A DNA stretch of 5,657 nt, from the NCBI GenBank assembly GCA_023252015.1, contig JAHEXS010000077.1:1-5657 (forward strand). Reading direction: 5' to 3'. This DNA is from Candidatus Nitrosotenuis sp. (GTDB lineage Archaea > Thermoproteota > Nitrososphaeria > Nitrososphaerales > Nitrosopumilaceae). Shown here piece by piece: positions 1 to 5,657 of the stretch (position 1 is the first letter of the stretch; the number at the start of each line of letters is the position of its first letter). Made by a program: the position numbers and the translations under genes. The notes beneath the pieces were generated by a model. The model had not been told where the DNA came from and made no database searches. It saw only the letters and a program-made list of their open reading frames with translations.

Positions 1-423
1 AACACTTCGGACTTTATCAAAAAAGAAACACTCATTGCAACATGGCAGGAGACAGGACCAACATCCACTAATACGATAATGACATCGATTAACCTAAAGC
101 GTAAATCCGACGAAACCGAAGCAGACGATGGAACTCACATCTCATGCAGATTCCTTGATAAGGAAGGCGCATGTTCCATACATCCTGATAGGCCAGGTGT
201 GTGTTATTTGTATCCGTTTTCAACATGGCTTGAAAATGACAATGGACGAGCAAGAGTGCATTCGACGTTTCAGTTTACTGGAGACTGTCCCGGGTTTTAT
301 CTTTCTGAGACACTTGATCCAATGAAGGAAGTGTTGAAAGAATATTCTGTAATAATTTATGATTACAATATGAAATACACCAGAACAACAAGGGAAGGAT
401 TCAGTCTGGCTAACTTTGTCTAG
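1..423 (+). CDS. YkgJ-family cysteine-cluster protein, 3' part (5' end outside window)
   Basis: The reading frame is open from the first base, so the gene starts left of the window; 140 residues and a TAG stop are visible. An internal ATG at 79 should not be taken as the start, because the frame continues upstream without a stop. The visible part carries the second half of the YkgJ/UPF0153 (CxxCxxCC) pattern: a Cys at visible residue 49 followed by FLD, then GACSIHPDRPGVCYLYPF with Cys58 and Cys68, and a later GDCPGF with Cys96. In this family these cysteines, with an N-terminal CxxCxxCC group that would lie outside the window, are thought to bind zinc or an iron-sulfur cluster; the cellular role is poorly known. 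The gene converges on the flavoprotein gene and overlaps it by 4 bp. Family assignment is fairly firm; function is unknown. Confidence 0.8.
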   Translation, partial: NTSDFIKKETLIATWQETGPTSTNTIMTSINLKRKSDETEADDGTHISCRFLDKEGACSIHPDRPGVCYLYPFSTWLENDNGRARVHSTFQFTGDCPGFYLSETLDPMKEVLKEYSVIIYDYNMKYTRTTREGFSLANFV

Positions 424-1430
424 GCTTTTGCCACTTTCATTAAATCTCGCATGTGAATTTCCATTCCAAAACGAGCTTCGTTCTTTTTCATGTATCTGAA
501 GATGGATAGCATGTCTGGTAGTTGTTTGAGTAAACTAAAGTCCTTACTTAGTTTACTTTTTACAAAATTGAAAACTTTTCCATACATTTTGAAATGCTCC
601 ATTACCTCTTTTTCGTATTTTTCATTGTTCCCAAGATTTCTAACAAAAATATCTGCGCATTCCATGCTTGGAATGATTCCTTCGCCTAGGAGCGGATATA
701 CTGTTCCAATTGATTCGCCAACTCCAACTACTTTACCCTTGTAAAATGGCTTGCAGAGATTTGGAGTAGCTAGTCTGATTGGTCTTCCAACCGTTTTGAT
801 AATCTTTCCTCCATATTCTTTGAAAAAGTCATCAGTTTCCTCAACATGTCTTTTCATGTAATCTCCTGCACCAATGTGGGCAAACTTTTCCCCTAGTGGG
901 AAATACCAGAAATAACCAGTCATGTTGGCAAATGGTTTTATGAAAAAGTCATCATATGGAACCTTGTCCCCATATTCGACTTTGTATTCGTATGTTGGCA
1001 GAAAAAAGTCTTTTTCAAGTTTTGGCAGATACACCCTGTGAAATCCTGTACAATCAACTATGATGTCGAACTCTAATTCCAAGTCTTCAAGCTTTGGGCT
1101 TGTACCATAATTGACCTTGCAGCCTTTGGTAAAATCTTTGATTAATCCAATTTTGTTATAGGTGCAAAGACCGTGTAAACCGATGTTGAATTTCTCATTA
1201 TTGTTCATCTCTACATACATGTTTTTTCCATCATGAATCACGTACTGGTTAAAATCGACTCCTGATTTTGCACACAGATCTGTCATCTTTGGCTTGCATG
1301 TACCCCAAGCGCAAATGGAATCGTGTCTTTCCTCTGGCATTCTCTCAAATCCAACAACCTCATGGTCCTGCTTTAGTCTTGAAAGTAGGTAACTCCCAGC
1401 AACACCAATTCCACACACTGCGATTTTCAA
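420..1430 (-). CDS. FAD-dependent geranylgeranyl reductase-family oxidoreductase
   Basis: Likely a flavoprotein that saturates double bonds in isoprenoid chains, such as archaeal digeranylgeranylglycerol lipids or the menaquinone side chain; the sequence does not decide the substrate. From the TTG start (336 residues) the protein opens with the FAD-binding Rossmann motif GIGVAG at 7-12 and an acidic residue ending the second strand (Glu29). IIVDCTG lies at 123-129. The family's GYxWxFP signature is at about 172-178. The second FAD motif reads GVGES, then YPLLGEGI, at about 236-252, with Glu where many relatives have Asp. Cys40 and Cys45 lie in ICAWGTC. The C-terminal 80 residues are helical and basic. 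An in-frame ATG at 1472 would add 14 residues (350 in total). I prefer TTG because the Rossmann strand begins at once and a TATA-like element lies about 27 bp upstream. Family sure, start moderate. Confidence 0.82.
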   Translation of the reverse strand: MKIAVCGIGVAGSYLLSRLKQDHEVVGFERMPEERHDSICAWGTCKPKMTDLCAKSGVDFNQYVIHDGKNMYVEMNNNEKFNIGLHGLCTYNKIGLIKDFTKGCKVNYGTSPKLEDLELEFDIIVDCTGFHRVYLPKLEKDFFLPTYEYKVEYGDKVPYDDFFIKPFANMTGYFWYFPLGEKFAHIGAGDYMKRHVEETDDFFKEYGGKIIKTVGRPIRLATPNLCKPFYKGKVVGVGESIGTVYPLLGEGIIPSMECADIFVRNLGNNEKYEKEVMEHFKMYGKVFNFVKSKLSKDFSLLKQLPDMLSIFRYMKKNEARFGMEIHMRDLMKVAKA

Positions 1431-1453
1431 TTCAGCTGATGTCCATTCTAACC

Positions 1454-1460
1454 TAATAAA
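1454..1460 (-). promoter_or_regulatory. TATA-like element for the reductase gene
   Basis: On the - strand this reads TTTATTA. Its centre lies about 27 bp upstream of the TTG at 1430, the usual distance between an archaeal TATA box and the transcription start. This fits a leaderless mRNA beginning at or next to that TTG. No comparable element lies the same distance upstream of the alternative ATG at 1472. Inferred from spacing and AT content only. Confidence 0.4.
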
Positions 1461-1527
1461 TACAATATCCATTTTTTCTGGCTAGTGCATTCATAGCATG
1501 ACAAAAAACGAACGAACCAAAATAAGA

Positions 1528-1549
1528 TGTGATGGTAAATTAGATCACA
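1528..1549. repeat. Inverted repeat TGTGAT-N10-ATCACA, possible operator
   Basis: Two perfect 6-bp arms separated by 10 bp sit in the divergent promoter region, ending 4 bp before a TATA-like AAATTTAT on the + strand. That position suits a dimeric helix-turn-helix regulator such as an Lrp/AsnC-type protein. The arms are short, and a chance match in a region of this size is quite possible. Confidence 0.25.
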
Positions 1550-1553
1550 AGTC

Positions 1554-1561
1554 AAATTTAT
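1554..1561 (+). promoter_or_regulatory. TATA-like element for the nuclease-fold gene
   Basis: AAATTTAT lies about 47 bp upstream of the TTG at 1605. Transcription would start near 1584 and leave a leader of about 20 nt. No clear Shine-Dalgarno sequence is visible before the TTG. It is the best TATA match in the gap, but the surroundings are AT-rich, so support is weak. Confidence 0.3.
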
Positions 1562-1604
1562 CACTCATTTGCCAAGTTATTGAAAAAAATCGCAAATATT
1601 CTAG

Positions 1605-2255
1605 TTGATCAAGGCAGATAACATTCTAAAGTCAAGCAAGCGTGAGGGCAGGCACGAGTCAGTAATCATAAAAAAACTGGTTGTGTTTTTTGAGAACTTG
1701 GGATACCAGACAATACCTCATGCCAGATTCAACATTGCGTGGGGAAATATTCTTTCAGATGTTGATTTGTTACTTTTAAAAAATGACGAAATTGTTGCAG
1801 TTGAAGTAAAGTCATCAAAAGACAATCTCAAGCGCGCAAGAAAGCAAATTGAAAACATCAAAGATTATGTAGATTATGCGTATGTGGCAACTAACTACAT
1901 TCCAAGAAAGTTCTCATTACGTAATACTGGTTTGATATACGTTAATGGAAGCGTGGTGATTTTAAAGAGCCCTAAATTACTAAGTGACAATCCACGACTT
2001 TTCAGTCTTGATTCGTTGCCAAAAAAATGCCTGTGCCGATGGACAAAAACCAAAAATCAAAGCTATTCAAACAAATCAAAATCAGAGCTTGCAAATCAAA
2101 TTTTGAATAATTCTAATGAACTAAAGTCTAAAGTAAAGGAAATTGTTACATGTGGACTGAACTGTGATCATGACTGCCCAATTTGGAATTTTGACAAAAA
2201 TATCTCTAGTATGAAGCAATTAGAGAACTTTAATGCAATTCCAAAGATACCCTAG
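1605..2255 (+). CDS. Uncharacterised PD-(D/E)XK nuclease-like protein with C-terminal cysteines
   Basis: I do not recognise this gene by name. The N-terminal 100 residues have the layout of a PD-(D/E)XK nuclease core: a helix with Glu18, then SDVDLLLL with Asp52 and Asp54, then EIVAVEVKSS with the E-x-K pair Glu67/Lys69, and a helix RARKQIENI with Gln81, as in Holliday-junction-resolvase-like and MmcB-like nucleases. By family knowledge this suggests metal-dependent DNA or RNA cleavage, although some members are inactive. The C-terminal half is lysine- and asparagine-rich and carries Cys142 and Cys144 (KCLC) and a CxxxCxxxC group (Cys183, Cys187, Cys191), which may bind zinc or an iron-sulfur cluster. 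Start: in-frame stops at 1581 and 1602 lie just upstream and the next Met is residue 203, so TTG at 1605 is the only sensible start. No signal peptide or membrane segment. The zinc-finger gene follows 41 bp downstream. Confidence 0.75.
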   Translation: MIKADNILKSSKREGRHESVIIKKLVVFFENLGYQTIPHARFNIAWGNILSDVDLLLLKNDEIVAVEVKSSKDNLKRARKQIENIKDYVDYAYVATNYIPRKFSLRNTGLIYVNGSVVILKSPKLLSDNPRLFSLDSLPKKCLCRWTKTKNQSYSNKSKSELANQILNNSNELKSKVKEIVTCGLNCDHDCPIWNFDKNISSMKQLENFNAIPKIP

Positions 2256-2265
2256 TTGAGCAACC

Positions 2266-2272
2266 CTTAAGA
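2266..2272 (+). promoter_or_regulatory. Possible TATA-like element for the zinc-finger gene
   Basis: CTTAAGA is centred about 28 bp upstream of the ATG at 2297, the spacing expected for a leaderless archaeal transcript. It would let the zinc-finger gene be transcribed apart from the nuclease-fold gene 41 bp upstream. Another candidate, TTTAAT near 2230, would give a leader of about 40 nt. The match is weak. Confidence 0.3.
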
Positions 2273-2296
2273 GAAATGATGCATCACTATGTATGA

Positions 2297-2581
2297 ATGG
2301 ATTTTTTTCATAGAAAGAAAAAATGTGAGCAATGCAATGAAAAATTTGCAACAGATGCTGATCTAATACATCATGCAAGACATGTTCATCGTCACGATAT
2401 AGTAAAGTGTGCTCATTGTGGGAAAGAATTCATCCACGAAAAAGATCGATTACATCACGCCAGAAAAGAACATGAAGAAGAAATGAAAAAAAGATCAAAT
2501 CGAGAATCATTTGGTGATAAAAGTAAATCACTCCAAGATAGCGTAGATGAGAAAACCAAACAATTTAGCGATAAGCTTTGA
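2297..2581 (+). CDS. Small protein with two C2H2 zinc fingers
   Basis: This 94-residue soluble protein has two complete classical C2H2 fingers. Finger 1 is C10-x2-C13-x12-H26-x4-H31 with the core Phe17 and Leu23. Finger 2 is C38-x2-C41-x12-H54-x4-H59 with Phe45 and Leu52. Six residues separate the fingers. Each finger should fold around one zinc ion, and pairs of this kind usually bind nucleic acid or protein. Residues 60-94 form a highly charged tail rich in Lys, Glu, Asp and Ser, probably helical or disordered. The ATG is preceded directly by an in-frame TGA (2294-2296), so it is the first possible ATG of the open frame. Small C2H2 proteins are known in archaea, but most have no assigned function. 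The gene may share a transcript with the nuclease-fold gene upstream or use its own leaderless promoter. The domain call is firm; the role is unknown. Confidence 0.88.
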   Translation: MDFFHRKKKCEQCNEKFATDADLIHHARHVHRHDIVKCAHCGKEFIHEKDRLHHARKEHEEEMKKRSNRESFGDKSKSLQDSVDEKTKQFSDKL

Positions 2582-2584
2582 ATA

Positions 2585-2590
2585 TTTTTT
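2585..2590 (+). terminator. T-tract terminator after the zinc-finger gene
   Basis: Six consecutive T residues begin 4 bases after the TGA, followed by ATT. Archaeal intrinsic termination needs mainly a U-rich tract on the transcript without a hairpin, and no hairpin is seen here. No equally clear T-tract is found on the - strand just after the leuS stop. Confidence 0.4.
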
Positions 2591-2644
2591 ATTAAATCTG
2601 ATTACTTTTGTGTCGGTATGTTTTTGGTGCTGTAGATTTTATTT

Positions 2645-5521
2645 CTATTCTATCAATATGGCTGGCTTGAAAGGCCTAGCAGTTTTAGCCTTATTCTTTG
2701 GATCATATTTGCTGGGGTCTGATTCGGAAAACACTTGCAACTCTACATCAAAGTCAGCCTTGACCAGTCCTGAAAGTTCGCTTGCAATCAATTCCTTTTC
2801 ATCGAAATCTAGAATCTCTAGTTTTGTCTTTCTTAACTCTGTTGGTTCTGACAAAATATCTTTGATAGTTCTCTGTACAAAGTCTGGGTTTTTCTTTATC
2901 TCTTCTGTTTCTTTATTTGCAATCAAATCCTTCATTATTATGCCCATGTTGGTCTGACCGTTCATGATTTTATCCAAGATAGAGTGGTATGCCTTTGACT
3001 TGAACGAATCTGCAGTATAGATGGTAATCTTTTGAGGCGTGATTTTAGTTACCTTGAGAATATTTGCAATATCATCAATGATTGATTTTAGCAATTCTTC
3101 TGATTGTATTGCATAGCCGTCAATTTTTTCTGATGCTTGGGGCCAGCTTGATGTTGACACCATTCCAGCGTGACCCAGTTTTTCCCACATCTCTTCAGCA
3201 ATATGTGGTGCAAATGGAGACAACATTGCAACTCTGGTGGAATTTATTTCATGTAGGATTCCCAAGGTGTCAGTTCTATGTTTTGCGTTTACCCTTTTCA
3301 TATACCACTGTAGGTCTGACTCAAATGAGAACAAAATGTTGTGAAGCGCTTCTCGAAGTCTCATCTTTTCAATTGATGATGTGAGATCTGATACTGCACT
3401 TTGCAATTTGCTCTTTATCCACTTGTCTTCTGGCTCTAGTTTGCCCTGCTTTTCTGGCTTTAGTCTTGAGCATTCCTCTAGCAATGATTCCAATTTGTGC
3501 TTGATTCCTGACACTGATTCTAAATTAAAATCAGCATCCTGGAGAAGTTCCGCTGATATGATTATTGCCAATCTAATTGGGTCTGCACCATAATCCCGAA
3601 TTGCCTTTCGCAATGGGATTATGTTTCCCATGGACTTTGACATCTTTTTTCCATCCATTAGAACAGAACCATTCACTACAATTTCCTGTGGCCAGTTTTC
3701 TTCTGGGAAAATAGCTACATGATTCAAAACAAAAAATGTCAAATGATTTGGCACCAAATCACGTCCAGAATGTCTTGAATCTACCGGATAAAAATACAAA
3801 AATTCTTTTCTAATTTGCTCGATTTTTTCTTTTTGAATTTTTGTCTTTTCTGATACCGTATTGGAATCACCCAGTTCCAAAAACACATAATCGAAAAATT
3901 CCGGCCCAAGACTTTCTGGCTTTATCTCGTTACTGTTGACAAATTTTACAATGATATAGTATGCCATGTAGATTACAGAATCTGATAGGCTCTCCACTAT
4001 CCAGTCCTTATCCCATGGAAGTTTTGTTCCAAGGCCGTGTTGTCTTGCACACGCTCTTTCCCTTAGCCATCCAATCACGTAATTGAATTCCGGCCTGATC
4101 TCTTGGGGAAGAACACTCATCCCATCAAGACATTTTGTTGCTTTTTCCTTCCATAACTTGTCTGAGTAATTCAGAAACCACTGGTTGTTTAGGATCTTGA
4201 CAACACATTCTGCACCACACCTGCATCGAACGGGCACATTTGTCAGCTCCAGTAGGATGCCTGCAAATTTTTCCTTGATTAGCCAGTTTTTTACTATGTC
4301 TTTTGCATCTGCTACTTTTTTCCCTGCAAACTGTCCTGTGTTCTGCTTTAGCTTTCCACCGTAGAATTCTTTTCCATAAATTTCCTTTGTAGCCTCTTCT
4401 AACTTGGAATCCTTTTGGTCCTTTATCCCAAGTTTGTCAATTGCTTCCTTTGCTGGAATGTTTCCAAATCCTTCTGTTTCTATGATGGAAATTGCCTCTA
4501 TTTTTTGAATTTCCTTTGCAAGTGATTTTTCCACATCTTTGGCATTTTTCAAATCTTGCAAGGCCTGATAGTCAAATGGCGCATGAGCCGGAACAGACAT
4601 CACTATGCCAGTACCAGTATGAGATTCAACAAAACTAGCTGGAAGCATTATCACAGGATCATTTCTGTGTGGAACTTGGACTTTTTTCCCGCAAAGTTCA
4701 GAGCCCTTTATCTCTCCTTCATATGTTACCTTTTTGTCCAAATATTCTAGTTTATGGGCGCACTCTGCACTGACTATCCAGTTTTCTCCATCAACTTTGA
4801 TCTTTTTGTAAACAATATCTGGGTTCACCCAGAGGTTTGTTACGCCAAAGATTGTTTCTGGTCTGAGTGTCGCAGTAGGTATGACATAATCCTCTAGGCG
4901 GAACTTTATCAAAATATATTCAGTAAAGTCAGGCTCTACATCACCAAGGGTGTCATGCTGTGATACTGGGTTTTGATCCTTTGGACACCACCCGACAGGG
5001 TGAGATCCCTGAATGATAAGATTCTTTTTTCTCAGTGTGTTGATTTGCCACTCGATAAATTTCTGATAGGCGGGATCAATTGTAGTAAATTCCCGTCTCC
5101 AGTCAATAGAATATCCCATCTCTATCATTCCAGATTTTATTTCCTCATGGAAATAATCTGCAATTTTTACCGGCTCCGAGAATTCCTTTATCTTGTCCTC
5201 GGGAACGTGATACAGTTCCCTAAAGTTTTGTATTAGCTCCTTGTCTCCTTCTTGGACTCTTTTTGCCATTCCCAAAATGGGCGTCCCGGTATAATGGAAT
5301 CCCATCGGAAAAAGCACATTGTATCCTTTCATGCGCAAAAATCTTGCATGAACGTCTGCAAGCGTGTAGGTTCTTCCATGACCAATGTGCTGAGGTGAAT
5401 TTGGATACGGATATGCCACTGTGATGAACTTTTTTTCTTTGGAATTTGGGTTGGTTTCAAAGTCTTTTGACTCTTGCCATTTTTTCCTCCACTTTTCCTC
5501 TATTCTATTCCAGTCTATCAT
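2645..5521 (-). CDS. leuS: Leucyl-tRNA synthetase, archaeal type
   Basis: A cytoplasmic class I aminoacyl-tRNA synthetase that charges tRNA-Leu with leucine using ATP. All landmarks are present in 958 residues, a usual length for archaeal enzymes. The HIGH motif is at 45-48 within PNSPQHIGHGR. The CP1 editing domain includes TLRPETIFG at 218-226 and GTGIVMSVPAHAPFD at 303-317, where Asp317 matches the conserved editing aspartate. A Cys group (433, 435, 439) precedes QWFLNY. The catalytic KMSKS loop is at 626-630 within DGKKMSKSMGN. An alpha-helical anticodon-binding domain spans roughly 695-800. The C-terminal extension ends in RPFKPAILIE, typical of archaeal LeuRS, where it contacts the long variable arm of tRNA-Leu. 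The start MIDWNRIEEKW fits the family. Its ATG overlaps the alaS stop, so expression is probably coupled to alaS. No frameshift or missing motif is seen. Confidence 0.97.
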   Translation of the reverse strand: MIDWNRIEEKWRKKWQESKDFETNPNSKEKKFITVAYPYPNSPQHIGHGRTYTLADVHARFLRMKGYNVLFPMGFHYTGTPILGMAKRVQEGDKELIQNFRELYHVPEDKIKEFSEPVKIADYFHEEIKSGMIEMGYSIDWRREFTTIDPAYQKFIEWQINTLRKKNLIIQGSHPVGWCPKDQNPVSQHDTLGDVEPDFTEYILIKFRLEDYVIPTATLRPETIFGVTNLWVNPDIVYKKIKVDGENWIVSAECAHKLEYLDKKVTYEGEIKGSELCGKKVQVPHRNDPVIMLPASFVESHTGTGIVMSVPAHAPFDYQALQDLKNAKDVEKSLAKEIQKIEAISIIETEGFGNIPAKEAIDKLGIKDQKDSKLEEATKEIYGKEFYGGKLKQNTGQFAGKKVADAKDIVKNWLIKEKFAGILLELTNVPVRCRCGAECVVKILNNQWFLNYSDKLWKEKATKCLDGMSVLPQEIRPEFNYVIGWLRERACARQHGLGTKLPWDKDWIVESLSDSVIYMAYYIIVKFVNSNEIKPESLGPEFFDYVFLELGDSNTVSEKTKIQKEKIEQIRKEFLYFYPVDSRHSGRDLVPNHLTFFVLNHVAIFPEENWPQEIVVNGSVLMDGKKMSKSMGNIIPLRKAIRDYGADPIRLAIIISAELLQDADFNLESVSGIKHKLESLLEECSRLKPEKQGKLEPEDKWIKSKLQSAVSDLTSSIEKMRLREALHNILFSFESDLQWYMKRVNAKHRTDTLGILHEINSTRVAMLSPFAPHIAEEMWEKLGHAGMVSTSSWPQASEKIDGYAIQSEELLKSIIDDIANILKVTKITPQKITIYTADSFKSKAYHSILDKIMNGQTNMGIIMKDLIANKETEEIKKNPDFVQRTIKDILSEPTELRKTKLEILDFDEKELIASELSGLVKADFDVELQVFSESDPSKYDPKNKAKTARPFKPAILIE

Positions 5522-5657
5522 AAATTCACAGTCTTTCTTATCAACAATTCTGCGTATGCGAGTGCATCAGAAAGATTCGATGTGTCCTTTCCTCCGCCCT
5601 GCCCAAATCTTGTGTCTCCTCCGCCAGAACCACCAAGTTTTGCAGAAATTTCCTTTA
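5518..5657 (-). CDS. alaS: Alanyl-tRNA synthetase, C-terminal end (start outside window)
   Basis: Reading the - strand from the right edge (first whole codon at 5655-5653) gives 45 residues ending in TGA at 5518-5520. They contain the glycine-rich signature of the AlaRS C-terminal (C-Ala) domain: KLGGSGGGDTRFGQGGGKD, followed by SDALAYAELLIRK. Bacterial and archaeal AlaRS end in the same pattern, GGxGGG...AQGGG then a short helix. The C-Ala domain helps bind tRNA-Ala and, in some enzymes, mediates dimerisation; the whole enzyme attaches alanine to tRNA-Ala and removes mischarged serine or glycine. The TGA overlaps the leuS ATG as ATGA, so alaS is the upstream gene of an alaS-leuS pair. Only the tail is visible, but the signature is distinctive. 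Confidence 0.88.
   Translation of the reverse strand, partial: KEISAKLGGSGGGDTRFGQGGGKDTSNLSDALAYAELLIRKTVNL

Noticed and set aside
236..252. Numbered as residues of the reductase: Glu in the second FAD motif (GES) where many geranylgeranyl reductases have GD
   Set aside because: GE in this motif followed by a GEGI element occurs widely in the same flavoprotein superfamily, so it is a known variant and not evidence of a broken site.
79..423. ATG at 79 as the start of a complete 114-residue protein
   Set aside because: The frame is open to the window edge and the family's N-terminal cysteine group is missing, so the gene is cut by the window.
820..960. Near-identical TGAAAAAGTCATCA segments at about 822 and 941
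   Set aside because: Both lie inside the reductase gene and encode DDFF in well-separated, ordinary parts of the protein; this is coincidental reuse of codons.
2255..2264. GTTG-AG-CAAC as a hairpin terminator after the nuclease-fold gene
   Set aside because: A 4-bp stem with a 2-base loop cannot form a stable hairpin, and no T-tract follows.
2547..2957. 136-residue + strand reading frame with hydrophobic stretches, like a membrane protein
   Set aside because: It lies almost wholly antisense to the well-supported leuS gene and overlaps the end of the zinc-finger gene; its hydrophobicity is a by-product of the opposite strand.
5522..5657. Promoter or intergenic region upstream of leuS
   Set aside because: The - strand translates without a stop into the glycine-rich C-terminus of AlaRS, so it is coding sequence.

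Overview
The window looks like chromosomal DNA of a low-GC archaeon, most likely an ammonia-oxidising member of the Nitrososphaerota (Thaumarchaeota, Nitrosopumilus-like). This is inferred from four things: an archaeal-type leucyl-tRNA synthetase, a geranylgeranyl-reductase-family flavoprotein, a small protein with two C2H2 zinc fingers, and AT-rich TATA-like elements placed as for leaderless archaeal transcripts. No database search was possible, so the genus is not assigned.

Layout from left to right. (1) The 3' end of a YkgJ-type cysteine-cluster protein on the + strand runs in from the left edge and stops at 423. (2) A FAD-dependent geranylgeranyl-reductase-like gene on the - strand (420-1430, or 420-1472 with an earlier ATG) converges on it, and the two stop codons share one CTAG. 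(3) A short divergent promoter region holds TATA-like elements and a 6-bp inverted repeat. (4) Two + strand genes follow: an unrecognised protein with a PD-(D/E)XK nuclease-like core and a cysteine-rich C-terminus (1605-2255), then a 94-residue two-finger C2H2 protein (2297-2581). (5) After a 63-bp convergent gap, leuS occupies 2645-5521 on the - strand. (6) The last 45 codons of an alanyl-tRNA synthetase gene (alaS), also on the - strand, run off the right edge; its TGA overlaps the leuS ATG as ATGA, so alaS-leuS looks like a translationally coupled pair.

Most of the window is housekeeping: tRNA charging and membrane-lipid or quinone isoprenoid reduction. The least explained part is the 1605-2581 pair, where a nuclease-fold protein with five C-terminal-half cysteines sits 41 bp upstream of a eukaryote-like zinc-finger protein. 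A shared role in nucleic-acid handling is possible but unproven. I found no mobile element, CRISPR array, tRNA or rRNA, and no gene-free stretch over 300 bases.
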